In this document: positions 1 to 6,697 of the stretch, one piece after another
How positions within the stretch are numbered: the stretch's first letter is position 1
Layout: the number at the start of each line of letters is the position of its first letter
Source: DATLYF01 sp035575095
GTDB taxonomy: Bacteria; Pseudomonadota; Gammaproteobacteria; Competibacterales; Competibacteraceae
Assembly: GCA_035575095.1 (NCBI GenBank)
Contig: DATLYF010000193.1
Span: forward strand, 1 to 8,516
DNA: 8,516 nt
Direction of reading: 5' to 3'
Position numbers and translations under genes: made by a program
Notes under the pieces: generated by a model
The model's input: the letters and a program-made list of their open reading frames with translations, nothing else
The model's database searches: none
Told to the model about the DNA's origin: nothing

Positions 1-420
1 CGTGAACGGGTCCACGGCCATCATCTCCAGGCTGGAGAGCTGCTCGGTGGCCTTCATCAGGCCGATCTCGGCGGTCAGCGCCGAGCCGGCACGGCCGGCG
101 TAGAGCAGCGCCGCCACCACCGGTCCCAGCTCGCGTACCAGCGACAGCGCCACCAGCGTGCCGAGCGAAGACTCGGCGCCGAAATCCACCAGATTGGTAT
201 AGCCTTGCAAGCCCAGCACCATGCCCACGAACAGCCCGGCGACCAGGATGATGGGCAGGGACAGCACACCCATGGCGTAGAGCTGCTGCACCACCAGCCC
301 CGGCCGCGGCAGCGCCGCTGGCAGCGCGACGAGAAGCTGCAGCGCAAAGAAGGTGCCGCGCCCCAGACGCAACAGTGCATCGATGACACCGCGACCGAGG
401 CCGCGCAGGGCGGCGATCAT
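1..420 (-). CDS. mlaE: MlaE, phospholipid transporter permease (partial, N-terminal 140 residues)
   Basis: Integral inner-membrane permease of the MlaFEDB ABC transporter, which moves phospholipids between inner and outer membranes and maintains outer-membrane lipid asymmetry. The gene starts at the ATG read from 420 to 418 and runs off the left edge, so only about the first half of a roughly 260-residue protein is present. The visible part has a hydrophobic segment near residues 55-75 (LPIILVAGLFVGMVLG) and the highly conserved MlaE stretch RELGPVVAALLYAGRAGSAL at about 97-116, followed by TAEIGLMKATEQ and LEMMAVDP. Its start overlaps the mlaF stop as ATGA, indicating translational coupling. 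mlaD, mlaC and mlaB would be expected beyond the left edge. The family assignment is very secure from the conserved motif and the mlaF neighbour. Confidence 0.96.
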   Translation of the reverse strand, partial: MIAALRGLGRGVIDALLRLGRGTFFALQLLVALPAALPRPGLVVQQLYAMGVLSLPIILVAGLFVGMVLGLQGYTNLVDFGAESSLGTLVALSLVRELGPVVAALLYAGRAGSALTAEIGLMKATEQLSSLEMMAVDPFT

Positions 421-1262
421 GCCCCGCCCTCCAGCAGATCGTCGACGTAGGCTGGCGCCGGATAGTGGAACGGCACCGGACCGTCCGGCAGGGCGTGCAG
501 AAACTGCTCGGCCCAGGGTGAGGTGGTGCGGCCCAGCTCCTGCGGCGTACCCTGCGCCACCACCTGCCCTTCGGCGATCAGGTAGATGTAGTCGGCGATG
601 CTGGCGGTCTCGTGGATATCGTGGGAGACGATCACGCTGGTCAGCCCCAAGGCATCGTTGAGCAGCCGGATCAGCTTCACCAGCACGCCCATGGAGATCG
701 GGTCCTGGCCGGCAAAGGGCTCGTCGTACAGGATCATCTCCGGGTCCAGGGCGATGGCCCGGGCCAGCGCCACGCGCCGCGCCATGCCGCCGGAGAGCTG
801 GGCCGGCATCAGCGTCCGCGCCCCGCGCAGCCCCACCGCCTCCAGCTTCATCAGCACCAAGGTGCGGATCAGGCTCTCCGGCAGCGTGGTATGTTCGCGC
901 AATGGGAAGGCGACATTGTCGAACACGTTCAGATCGGTGAACAGCGCCCCGCTCTGAAACAGCATGCCCATGCGCTTGCGCAGCGCGAACAGGCGGGCGC
1001 GGGAAACCTCATGCACGCACTCGCCGGCAAACTCCACCCGGCCCGCTGCGGGGCGCAGCTGGCCGCCGATCAGGCGCAGCAGGGTGGTCTTGCCGGTGCC
1101 GCTGGGCCCCATGATGGCGGTCACCTTGCCGCGTCGGATGTCCAGGTCGATGCCGTCGAAGATCAACCGCTCGCCGTGCCGGAAGCGCAGCCCGCGAATG
1201 CGGACCAGGCTGTCGCCGGCCGGAGCCGATTGGGAAGCGGTTGGACTGGGAACGGACACCAT
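417..1262 (-). CDS. mlaF: MlaF, phospholipid transporter ATP-binding subunit
   Basis: Cytoplasmic ATPase of the Mla ABC transporter, 281 residues from the chosen start. All ABC motifs are intact: Walker A GPSGTGKT (52-59), Q-loop at Q103 in LFQSGALF, signature LSGGM (156-160), Walker B ending in YDEP with E181, and switch H214 in IVSHD. The C-terminal DGPVPFHYPAP is typical of MlaF. I chose the ATG at 1262. An in-frame TTG at 1280 would add six residues, but it lies almost on top of the candidate promoter, and related proteins begin close to the ABC core. An AGGAA-like sequence upstream of the TTG leaves some doubt. The sequence immediately before the ATG has no clear Shine-Dalgarno. The gene is divergent from kdsD and overlaps mlaE by ATGA. 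Confidence 0.95.
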   Translation of the reverse strand: MVSVPSPTASQSAPAGDSLVRIRGLRFRHGERLIFDGIDLDIRRGKVTAIMGPSGTGKTTLLRLIGGQLRPAAGRVEFAGECVHEVSRARLFALRKRMGMLFQSGALFTDLNVFDNVAFPLREHTTLPESLIRTLVLMKLEAVGLRGARTLMPAQLSGGMARRVALARAIALDPEMILYDEPFAGQDPISMGVLVKLIRLLNDALGLTSVIVSHDIHETASIADYIYLIAEGQVVAQGTPQELGRTTSPWAEQFLHALPDGPVPFHYPAPAYVDDLLEGGA

Positions 1263-1283
1263 AGGCAGCGGGCAAACCAAAGT

Positions 1284-1317
1284 ATTTTAGTTTCCTGGCT
1301 AGGGACAGCGGAGTCAA
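1284..1317 (-). promoter_or_regulatory. Candidate sigma-70-type promoter for mlaFE
   Basis: On the minus strand TTGACT (1317-1312) matches the -35 consensus at five of six positions. With 17-base spacing the -10 would be GAAACT (1294-1289), a 3/6 match that keeps the conserved A2 and T6. The better-looking TAAAAT (1289-1284) lies 22 bases from the -35, which is too far for a standard pair. Either -10 places the transcript start near 1277-1283, leaving a short leader before the ATG at 1262. This is read by eye only; the -35 is good and the -10 is uncertain. Confidence 0.4.
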
Positions 1318-1335
1318 ATGCGATGTTCCCCCGCC

Positions 1336-1365
1336 TTCGAGACTGGCGCGGTTTGCGTGTATCAT
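1336..1365 (+). promoter_or_regulatory. Candidate promoter for the kdsD-kdsC-lptCAB operon
   Basis: TATCAT at 1360-1365 matches the -10 consensus at five of six positions. The best upstream hexamer at a permitted distance is TTCGAG (1336-1341, 18-base spacing), a weak -35. The predicted transcript start near 1372 lies inside the divergent intergenic region and upstream of the preferred kdsD start. No other compelling -10 is visible between 1290 and 1396 on this strand. Confidence 0.45.
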
Positions 1366-1396
1366 GGCGGCGCGATCAATCCTGACCCGTAGTGCA

Positions 1397-2380
1397 GTGA
1401 ACCATTCCCTACATGACGACAAGATGAAGGAGCTGGGGCGCGGCGTACTGGCCATCGAGGCCCGCGCCGTGGAGCGCCTCATGGAGCGCGTCGACGACAA
1501 CTTCGTCGCTGCCTGCCGCCACATGCTGGCCTGCCAGGGCCGCATCGTGGTCATCGGCATGGGCAAGTCCGGCCACATCGGCGGCAAGATCGCCGCAACC
1601 CTGGCCAGCACCGGCACCCCGGCCTTCTTCGTCCATCCTGCCGAAGCCAGCCACGGCGACCTGGGCATGATCACCGCCAAGGACGTGGTGCTGGCCCTGT
1701 CCAACTCCGGCGAGACCGACGAGATCCTCACTATCCTGCCCATCATCAAGCGCCTCGGCGTGCCGCTCATCGCCCTGACCGGCAACCCCGGCTCCAGCCT
1801 GGCGCGCAACGCCAGCGTGCATATCTTCGTCGGCGTGGAGCAGGAAGCCTGTCCGCTGGGGCTAGCCCCCACCGCCAGCACCACGGCGGCGCTGGCCATG
1901 GGCGATGCCCTGGCGGTGGCGCTGCTCGAGGCGCGCGGCTTCACCAGCGAAGACTTCGCCCGCTCCCATCCCGGTGGCCGGCTCGGCAGGCGGCTGCTGC
2001 TGCTCATCGACGATTTGATGCACAGCGGCGAGCGCACGCCGCGCAGCCGTCCCCACGATCCCCTCGACCGGGTGCTGCTGGAGATGACCCGCAAGGGGCT
2101 GGGCATGACCGTGGTGGTCGACGCGGCCGACCGCGTGCTCGGCGTGTTCACCGACGGCGATCTGCGCCGCGCCCTGGACCAGCGGGTGGATCTGCATACC
2201 TGCCCGGTGGCGGAGGTGATGACCGCCCCCGGCAAGACCATCGCCCCGCGCCAATTGGCGGTGGAGGCGCTGGCGCTGATGGAGCGCCACAAGATCACCG
2301 CCCTGCCGGTAATCGATGAGGAGCGGCAGCTGCTCGGCGTGATCCACATGCACGATCTGCTGCGCGCCGGGGTGGTGTGA
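1397..2380 (+). CDS. kdsD: KdsD, D-arabinose 5-phosphate isomerase
   Basis: Cytoplasmic enzyme interconverting D-ribulose 5-phosphate and D-arabinose 5-phosphate, the first committed precursor of Kdo in LPS. The order is an N-terminal sugar-isomerase (SIS) domain (about 38-180), then two CBS domains (about 205-325). Numbered from the GTG at 1397, K57, E109, E150 and H191 sit exactly two residues before E. coli K59, E111, E152 and H193, which I recall as active-site residues. The total is 327 residues, against 328 in E. coli. The start is uncertain. ATG 1364 lies within the candidate -10 element and would add 11 residues. ATG 1424 would remove nine. None of the three has a strong Shine-Dalgarno. 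GTG 1397 best fits the family length. The coding sequence ends two bases before kdsC begins. Function is certain; only the start is in doubt. Confidence 0.95.
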   Translation: MNHSLHDDKMKELGRGVLAIEARAVERLMERVDDNFVAACRHMLACQGRIVVIGMGKSGHIGGKIAATLASTGTPAFFVHPAEASHGDLGMITAKDVVLALSNSGETDEILTILPIIKRLGVPLIALTGNPGSSLARNASVHIFVGVEQEACPLGLAPTASTTAALAMGDALAVALLEARGFTSEDFARSHPGGRLGRRLLLLIDDLMHSGERTPRSRPHDPLDRVLLEMTRKGLGMTVVVDAADRVLGVFTDGDLRRALDQRVDLHTCPVAEVMTAPGKTIAPRQLAVEALALMERHKITALPVIDEERQLLGVIHMHDLLRAGVV

Positions 2381-2382
2381 GC

Positions 2383-2928
2383 ATGCGGCTCGCTTCCGAG
2401 GACCTCTACCGCCGCGCCGCGGCGGTGCGCCTGCTGGTGCTGGACGTAGACGGCGTGCTCACCGACGGCCGCCTCTACTACGGCGACGACGGTCACGAGT
2501 ACAAGGCCTTCCACATCCGCGACGGCCACGGCATCAAGATGCTGCAGGCCCAGGGTGTGCCGGTGGCGGTGATCTCCGGGCGCCGCGCCGCCTCGGTGGA
2601 ACGCCGCCTGGGCGAGCTGGGCGTGGCCCATGCCTGGCTGGGCACGGAAAACAAGGACGAGGCCTTCGCCGAACTGCTCGCCCGCCTCGGCCTGGCAGCC
2701 GAACAGGTGGCCTACGTCGGCGACGACCTCATCGACCTGCCGGTGATGAGCCGGGTCGGCCTGGCCATCGCGGTGGCCGACGCCGACCCCTTCGTCGTCG
2801 AACACGCCCACTGGCGCACTGCGCGGCCCGGCGGCCTGGGTGCGGTGCGCGAGGTGTGCGAGCTGATCCTGGCTGCCCAGGGTCGGCTCGGCGTCGAGCG
2901 CACGCGTTACTTGGCGGCCAACCGATGA
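2383..2928 (+). CDS. kdsC: KdsC, 3-deoxy-D-manno-octulosonate 8-phosphate phosphatase
   Basis: Cytoplasmic HAD-superfamily phosphatase that hydrolyses Kdo 8-phosphate to Kdo and phosphate, two steps after KdsD (with KdsA between). It has 181 residues and the compact, cap-less form typical of KdsC. Motif I is DVDGVLTDG (D21 nucleophile, D23 acid/base), motif II is S65 in VISGR, motif III is K91 in NKDE, and motif IV is GDDLIDLP (D114, D115, D118). I chose ATG 2383 because the purine-rich GGGGTGG at 2369-2375 lies seven bases upstream. A GTG at 2377 overlapping the kdsD stop as GTGA would add two residues and is the alternative. The stop overlaps the lptC start as ATGA. Confidence 0.95.
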   Translation: MRLASEDLYRRAAAVRLLVLDVDGVLTDGRLYYGDDGHEYKAFHIRDGHGIKMLQAQGVPVAVISGRRAASVERRLGELGVAHAWLGTENKDEAFAELLARLGLAAEQVAYVGDDLIDLPVMSRVGLAIAVADADPFVVEHAHWRTARPGGLGAVREVCELILAAQGRLGVERTRYLAANR

Positions 2929-3497
2929 GCAGCCGGCTGCTCGGCCTGGGCAGCCTGGGCCTGCTCGCTCTGCTCACCGGCTGGTTTCTGTTCAGCCTGG
3001 AATCGTCGCTGCGCGAACCCCAGCAGCCTGACAGCGGCCTGCCGGTCCTGGTCATGCAGGACTTCCAGGCCACGCGCATGAATGAACAGGGTATACGCCA
3101 GTACACCCTGGCCGCGCCGCGCATGGTGCAACTGCCTGGCGATCAGGGCACCTGGCTGGAGCAGCCGGCCATCGACGTCTACCAGGACGCCAGCACCCGC
3201 GAATGGCTGATCCGTGCCGAACGCGGCTGGGTTGCCGCCGACAACAGCCTGATCCGCCTGGAGAGCCACGTCACCCTGGAGCGCCCCGCGGCGAGCGGTA
3301 AGACGCCGCTCCTCATCACCACCGGCAACCTGCAGGTCTATCCCGAACAGCGCCTGGTGCAGACCGCGGAGGCTGCCCGCCTGGACACCCCCGGTGGTAA
3401 GCTGGAAAGCGTCGGGGTTCGCGCCTATCTCGATGAAGACCGTCTGGAGCTGCTTTCCGCCGTACGAGGGATCTATGAGCCGCCGCCCAAACCTTAG
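2925..3497 (+). CDS. lptC: LptC, LPS export ABC transporter periplasmic protein
   Basis: Bitopic inner-membrane protein of the LPS transport machine, passing LPS from LptB2FG to the LptA bridge. It has 190 residues, against 191 in E. coli. A single N-terminal membrane segment (about 5-25, LLGLGSLGLLALLTGWFLFS) is followed by a periplasmic domain of the LptC/OstA beta-jellyroll type. Conserved-looking elements include the DFQATRMNEQG region and IDVYQDASTREW. Sequence conservation in this family is low, so identification rests on the topology, the length and the position between kdsC and lptA. The ATG overlaps the kdsC stop (ATGA), supporting translational coupling. The gene ends by overlapping the first codons of lptA. 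Confidence 0.93.
   Translation: MSSRLLGLGSLGLLALLTGWFLFSLESSLREPQQPDSGLPVLVMQDFQATRMNEQGIRQYTLAAPRMVQLPGDQGTWLEQPAIDVYQDASTREWLIRAERGWVAADNSLIRLESHVTLERPAASGKTPLLITTGNLQVYPEQRLVQTAEAARLDTPGGKLESVGVRAYLDEDRLELLSAVRGIYEPPPKP
3466..3470 (+). promoter_or_regulatory. Ribosome binding site of lptA
   Basis: GAGGG lies four bases before the ATG at 3475, inside the 3' end of lptC. It decides the lptA start over upstream in-frame codons, which would put about 27 unrelated residues before the signal peptide. Confidence 0.7.
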
Positions 3498-4002
3498 CCT
3501 GCCCCTGCTGCTGGCCGTGGCCGCGCTCCTGCCAGCCGCGGGCCTGGCTCTGCCCGAGGACCGCCAGCAGCCCATCCATCTGGAATCGGTCAGCGCCGAG
3601 TATGACCAGAAGAGCGGCGTCAGCACCTACCAGGGCAACGTGGTGGTCAGCCAGGGCTCGATGCGCCTGACCGCCGATCTCGCCAAGGTGTTCCTCAACC
3701 CAAACGGCGACGTGCAGCGCATGGAGGCCACCGGCAACCCGGCCACCTTCCGCTACCAGCCGAGCCGCGACAAGCCGGAGATCAACGGCGTCGGCCAGAA
3801 GGTGGAGTACGAGACCGCCAGTGCCAAGGTAGTGGTCACCGGCGGCGCCCGCTTCACCCAGGGTCAGGACGTGTTCACCGGCGATCGCGTGGAATACGAC
3901 ATCAATCTGGACAAGGTCAAGGCCAGCAGCGACAGCGGCAACCGCGTGCGTTTCACCATCCAGCCCAAGAGCGAGCCCAAATCCGGCAAGGGAGGCGGCT
4001 GA
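3475..4002 (+). CDS. lptA: LptA, periplasmic LPS-bridge protein
   Basis: Soluble periplasmic protein that oligomerises to form the hydrophobic bridge carrying LPS from LptC to the outer-membrane LptD/E translocon. The precursor has 175 residues. Its Sec signal peptide has basic residues at R3-R4, a hydrophobic core L7-L19, and a probable cleavage after GLA at residue 25, leaving LPED at the mature N-terminus. The OstA-like domain (about 33-155) includes the typical opening PIHLESVSAEYDQKSGVSTY and QGNVVVSQGSMRLTAD. The C-terminus is lysine- and glycine-rich and probably flexible. The start overlaps the end of lptC by 23 bases, and lptB follows one base after its stop, so lptC, lptA and lptB are almost certainly one transcript. 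Confidence 0.95.
   Translation: MSRRPNLSLPLLLAVAALLPAAGLALPEDRQQPIHLESVSAEYDQKSGVSTYQGNVVVSQGSMRLTADLAKVFLNPNGDVQRMEATGNPATFRYQPSRDKPEINGVGQKVEYETASAKVVVTGGARFTQGQDVFTGDRVEYDINLDKVKASSDSGNRVRFTIQPKSEPKSGKGGG
3988..3995 (+). promoter_or_regulatory. Ribosome binding site of lptB
   Basis: AAGGGAGG, within the last codons of lptA, lies eight bases before the GTG at 4004. It supports that start over the ATG at 4016. Confidence 0.7.
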
Positions 4003-4003
4003 G

Positions 4004-4729
4004 GTGGCGGAACTGATGGCCAAGGAGATCGTCAAGCGCTACAAGGGCCGCCGCGTGGTGGATGCCGCCTCACTGCGCGTGGCCAGCGGCGACATCGTCG
4101 GCCTACTCGGCCCCAATGGCGCCGGCAAGACCACCAGCTTCTACATGATGGTGGGCCTGGTGCCCTGCGATGAGGGCCGGGTCTATCTGGACGAACAGGA
4201 CATCACCCACCTGCCCATGCACGCCCGCGCCCGCCTGGGGGTCGGCTACTTGCCGCAGGAGCCCTCGGTGTTCCGCAAGATGTCGGTGCTGGACAACGTG
4301 CTGGCTATTCTCGAGACCCGTCCCGAGCTGTCCCGCGCCGAGCGCCTGGAGCGTGCCCGCGATCTGCTGCACGAGTTGCATGTCGGCCACCTCCAGGACA
4401 GCCTGGGCATCAGCCTGTCCGGCGGCGAGCGACGGCGCGTGGAGATCGCCCGGGCACTGGCGGCCGAACCGCGCTTCATCCTGCTGGATGAGCCCTTCGC
4501 CGGCGTCGATCCGCTGTCGGTGATCGACATCCAGCGTATCATCACCCACCTGCGCGAGCGCGGCATCGGCGTGCTCATCACCGACCACAACGTGCGCGAG
4601 ACCCTAGGGATATGCCAGCGCGCCTACATCCTCAGCGAAGGCCGGGTGATCGCCGACGGCACGCCCGCCGAGATCCTGGCCAACGAGCAAGTGCGGCGGG
4701 TCTATCTGGGCGAATCGTTCCGCCTGTGA
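4004..4729 (+). CDS. lptB: LptB, LPS export ABC transporter ATP-binding protein
   Basis: Cytoplasmic ATPase whose dimer works with LptF and LptG to extract LPS from the inner membrane. It is 241 residues, the same as E. coli LptB. The motifs are Walker A GPNGAGKT (36-43), Q-loop Q85 in YLPQE, signature LSGGE (138-142), Walker B FILLDEP with catalytic E163, and switch H195 in ITDHN. These positions coincide with E. coli E163 and H195. The GTG start is supported by the upstream Shine-Dalgarno and by the family-like opening MAELMAKEIVKRYK. The lptF and lptG genes are not in this window; they usually lie elsewhere. No obvious terminator follows, so readthrough into rpoN is possible. Confidence 0.97.
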   Translation: MAELMAKEIVKRYKGRRVVDAASLRVASGDIVGLLGPNGAGKTTSFYMMVGLVPCDEGRVYLDEQDITHLPMHARARLGVGYLPQEPSVFRKMSVLDNVLAILETRPELSRAERLERARDLLHELHVGHLQDSLGISLSGGERRRVEIARALAAEPRFILLDEPFAGVDPLSVIDIQRIITHLRERGIGVLITDHNVRETLGICQRAYILSEGRVIADGTPAEILANEQVRRVYLGESFRL

Positions 4730-4740
4730 CGCCTGGGGAC

Positions 4741-4769
4741 TTCCGCATACCCCCTTGCCTGACGATAAT
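4741..4769 (+). promoter_or_regulatory. Weak candidate promoter upstream of rpoN
   Basis: The 81-base lptB-rpoN gap is the longest break after kdsC apart from the one before hpf. GATAAT at 4764-4769 matches the -10 consensus at five of six positions. At 17-base spacing the -35 position holds TTCCGC (4741-4746), a poor match. A local promoter for rpoN is plausible, but the sequence alone is weak support. No hairpin with a T-tract is visible in the gap. Confidence 0.25.
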
Positions 4770-4810
4770 GACATCATGGATTGTCCTTCCTGCCCGCCAA
4801 TGCTGACGCC

Positions 4811-6268
4811 ATGAAACAGTCGTTGCAGTTGCGCCTGGGTCAGCAGCTCACCATGACCCCGCAGTTGCAGCAGGCCATTCGACTGCTGCAGCTATCCAGT
4901 CTCGACCTGCAAACGGAGATCCAAACGGTGCTGGAATCCAATCTGATGCTGGAGCGGGTCGACGAAGGAATGGAGGAATCATCCCCCGGCAGCGGCTTCG
5001 AAGCGCCGGAAAGCGCGCCCGCCGAAGCGGCCGAAACCGGCGAGGCCGCCGGCGACGAACTGGCGGTGGACAGTGACTGGGATGCGTCGGAGGACTTCTA
5101 CGACGGCGCTACCGCCTTCTCCACCTCCGGCGAGGAAGACGAGTTCGATCCCTACGCCCGCCAGGCCGAGAGCCAGGACTCCCTGCGCGACTATCTGCTG
5201 TGGCAGATGGAGCTGACGCCCTTCAGCCCGACCGATCTGGCCATCGCCACCGCCATCATCGATGCCATCAATGACGACGGCTATCTCACCCTGTCGCTGG
5301 AGGAGATCCGCCTGGGCCTGCAGCAGCAACTGGGCCTGGAGCTGGACCCCGATGAAGTGGAGGCGGTGCTGCACCGGGTGCAGCGCTTTGACCCGCCCGG
5401 CGTGGCTGCCCGCGATCCAGCCGAGTGCCTGCTGCTGCAGCTCGACCAGTTCCCCGCCGACACCCCGTGGCGTGAACAGGCACGTTGCCTGATCCGCCAG
5501 CATCTGGAACTGCTCGCCGCACGCGACTTCAATACTTTGATGCGTCGCCTCAAGGTATCGCGGGAAGAACTCGCCGCCATCGTCGCCCTGATCCAGACCC
5601 TCAACCCCCACCCGGGCGACCGGCTGTCCCAGGGGGAGGCGCAATACGTGGTGCCGGATGTGTTCGTCATCCGCCAGGCCGGTGGCTGGCGCGTCAGCCT
5701 CAACCCCGAGAGTGCGCCGCGGCTGCGCATCAACCCTCACTACGCCAGCCTGGTGCGGCGCGCCGACTCGAGCGCCGACAACGCCTGCCTGCGCACCCAC
5801 CTGCAGGAAGCGCGCTGGTTTCTCAAGAGCCTGCAGAACCGCAACCAGACGCTGCTCAAGGTGGCGACCTGTATCGTCGAGCATCAGCGCAAGTTCCTGG
5901 AGCACGGCGAGGAATACATGAAGCCGCTGGTGCTGCGCGACATCGCCGAGGCGCTGGAAATGCACGAATCGACCATCTCTCGGGTCACCACCCAGAAGTA
6001 CATGCACACGCCGCGCGGCATCTACGAATTCAAGTACTTCTTCTCCAGCCACGTCGGCACCAGCGACGGCGGTGAGTGCTCCTCGGTGGCGATTCGTGCC
6101 ATGATCAAAAAACTGATCAGCGCGGAGAATCCCCAAAAACCGCTGAGCGACAGCAAGATCGCCCAGCTTCTCGATAAGGAGGGCATACAAGTGGCACGAC
6201 GTACCGTGGCGAAGTACCGGGAGGCCATGGCCATCCCCCCCTCCTCCGAGCGCAAGCGCCTGACCTGA
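4811..6268 (+). CDS. rpoN: RpoN, RNA polymerase sigma-54 factor
   Basis: Alternative sigma factor that directs RNA polymerase to -24/-12 promoters and needs AAA+ enhancer-binding activators for open-complex formation. It has 485 residues. Region I (1-48) is glutamine/leucine-rich (LGQQLTMTPQLQQAIRLLQL). Region II (about 49-120) is strongly acidic and low in complexity. Region III contains the core-binding part, the helix-turn-helix around 375-400 (MHESTISRVTTQKYMHTPRG, from residue 384) and the RpoN box ARRTVAKYRE at 462-471. I chose ATG 4811 because it gives the invariant MKQSLQLRLGQQL opening; a TTG at 4781 would add ten unrelated residues. No strong Shine-Dalgarno precedes it. One oddity is SNLMLE at 43-48, where relatives have SNP before the hydrophobic pair. 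Confidence 0.98.
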   Translation: MKQSLQLRLGQQLTMTPQLQQAIRLLQLSSLDLQTEIQTVLESNLMLERVDEGMEESSPGSGFEAPESAPAEAAETGEAAGDELAVDSDWDASEDFYDGATAFSTSGEEDEFDPYARQAESQDSLRDYLLWQMELTPFSPTDLAIATAIIDAINDDGYLTLSLEEIRLGLQQQLGLELDPDEVEAVLHRVQRFDPPGVAARDPAECLLLQLDQFPADTPWREQARCLIRQHLELLAARDFNTLMRRLKVSREELAAIVALIQTLNPHPGDRLSQGEAQYVVPDVFVIRQAGGWRVSLNPESAPRLRINPHYASLVRRADSSADNACLRTHLQEARWFLKSLQNRNQTLLKVATCIVEHQRKFLEHGEEYMKPLVLRDIAEALEMHESTISRVTTQKYMHTPRGIYEFKYFFSSHVGTSDGGECSSVAIRAMIKKLISAENPQKPLSDSKIAQLLDKEGIQVARRTVAKYREAMAIPPSSERKRLT

Positions 6269-6270
6269 AC

Positions 6271-6283
6271 CGCGGTCACCGCG
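6271..6283 (+). other. Small GC hairpin after rpoN
   Basis: CGCGG (6271-6275), loop TCA, CCGCG (6279-6283): a perfect five-base-pair stem just past the rpoN stop. No T-tract follows, so it is not a classical intrinsic terminator. It could protect the 3' end of rpoN mRNA or be chance in GC-rich DNA. Confidence 0.3.
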
Positions 6284-6291
6284 CCAACGCC

Positions 6292-6315
6292 TGCCACAGC
6301 GCACGCCGGGTGGCA
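6292..6315 (+). other. Inverted repeat upstream of hpf
   Basis: TGCCAC (6292-6297) and GTGGCA (6310-6315) are perfect complements around a 12-base loop, ending 24 bases before the hpf Shine-Dalgarno. With the hairpin at 6271 it makes the rpoN-hpf gap structured. It may be an mRNA stem or a weak operator; no T-tract follows. Confidence 0.3.
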
Positions 6316-6338
6316 CCCGACAATCTCCATCCCCATGC

Positions 6339-6343
6339 AGGAG
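6339..6343 (+). promoter_or_regulatory. Ribosome binding site of hpf
   Basis: AGGAG eight bases before the ATG at 6352. It fixes that start over an in-frame GTG at 6310, which would add 14 unrelated residues. Confidence 0.8.
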
Positions 6344-6351
6344 ACGCGAAG

Positions 6352-6672
6352 ATGCAAATCAACCTCACCGGACATCATGTCGAGATCACTCAGGCCCTGA
6401 ACAATTACGTCCACGACAAGCTGGACCGGATCGAGCGCCATTTCGAGAACGTCACCAGCATCCACGTCATCCTCAGCGTCGAGAAACTGCGCCACAAGGC
6501 CGAGGCCACCGTGCACGTGGCCAACAACGACATCTTCGCCGATGCGGTAGACGAGGACATGTACGCCGCCATCGATGCCCTGATGGACAAGATCGACCGG
6601 CAGATCAAGAAGCACAAGGAAAAGCTCACCGACAAGCACCGCGAGGACAAGGCGCGCACCTATTCCGCCTGA
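6352..6672 (+). CDS. hpf: HPF, ribosome hibernation promoting factor (short form)
   Basis: Small cytoplasmic protein that binds the 30S decoding region during stationary phase or starvation and promotes 100S ribosome dimers in gammaproteobacteria. It has 106 residues, close to short HPF (95 in E. coli). It lacks the C-terminal dimerisation domain of long HPF. The sequence fits the S30AE / sigma-54 modulation family: GHHVEITQALNNYVHDKLDR at the N-terminus, the strand IHVILSVEKLRHKAEATVHV, and DIFADAVDEDMYAAIDALMD followed by a lysine-rich helix (about 85-100) suited to rRNA contact. The family was once called the sigma-54 modulation protein because of this position after rpoN; that role is not established. 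A 25-base gap without a terminator leads to ptsN. Confidence 0.95.
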   Translation: MQINLTGHHVEITQALNNYVHDKLDRIERHFENVTSIHVILSVEKLRHKAEATVHVANNDIFADAVDEDMYAAIDALMDKIDRQIKKHKEKLTDKHREDKARTYSA

Positions 6673-6697
6673 TCCCCGCTCCAGTCGCTGCCCGCCC

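Noticed and set aside
1009..2811. A 600-codon open frame on the minus strand opposite kdsD and kdsC
   Set aside because: It is antisense to two genes with intact catalytic motifs, has arginine/serine-rich composition and shows no recognisable domain. Long shadow frames are expected in GC-rich DNA.
4730..4810. Intrinsic terminator between lptB and rpoN
   Set aside because: No GC-rich stem followed by a T-run is visible; the gap contains only a weak promoter-like sequence.
4979..6316. A 445-codon open frame on the minus strand opposite rpoN
   Set aside because: It is a shadow of rpoN, rich in G, A, Q and H, without family motifs. The plus-strand frame encodes complete sigma-54.
6310..6325. 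Possible sigma-54 promoter (GTGGCAC) just upstream of hpf, suggesting autoregulation by RpoN
   Set aside because: The -24 half matches well, but the -12 position reads AATC instead of TTGC, so the essential GC is missing. The GTGGCA is better explained as one arm of the inverted repeat.
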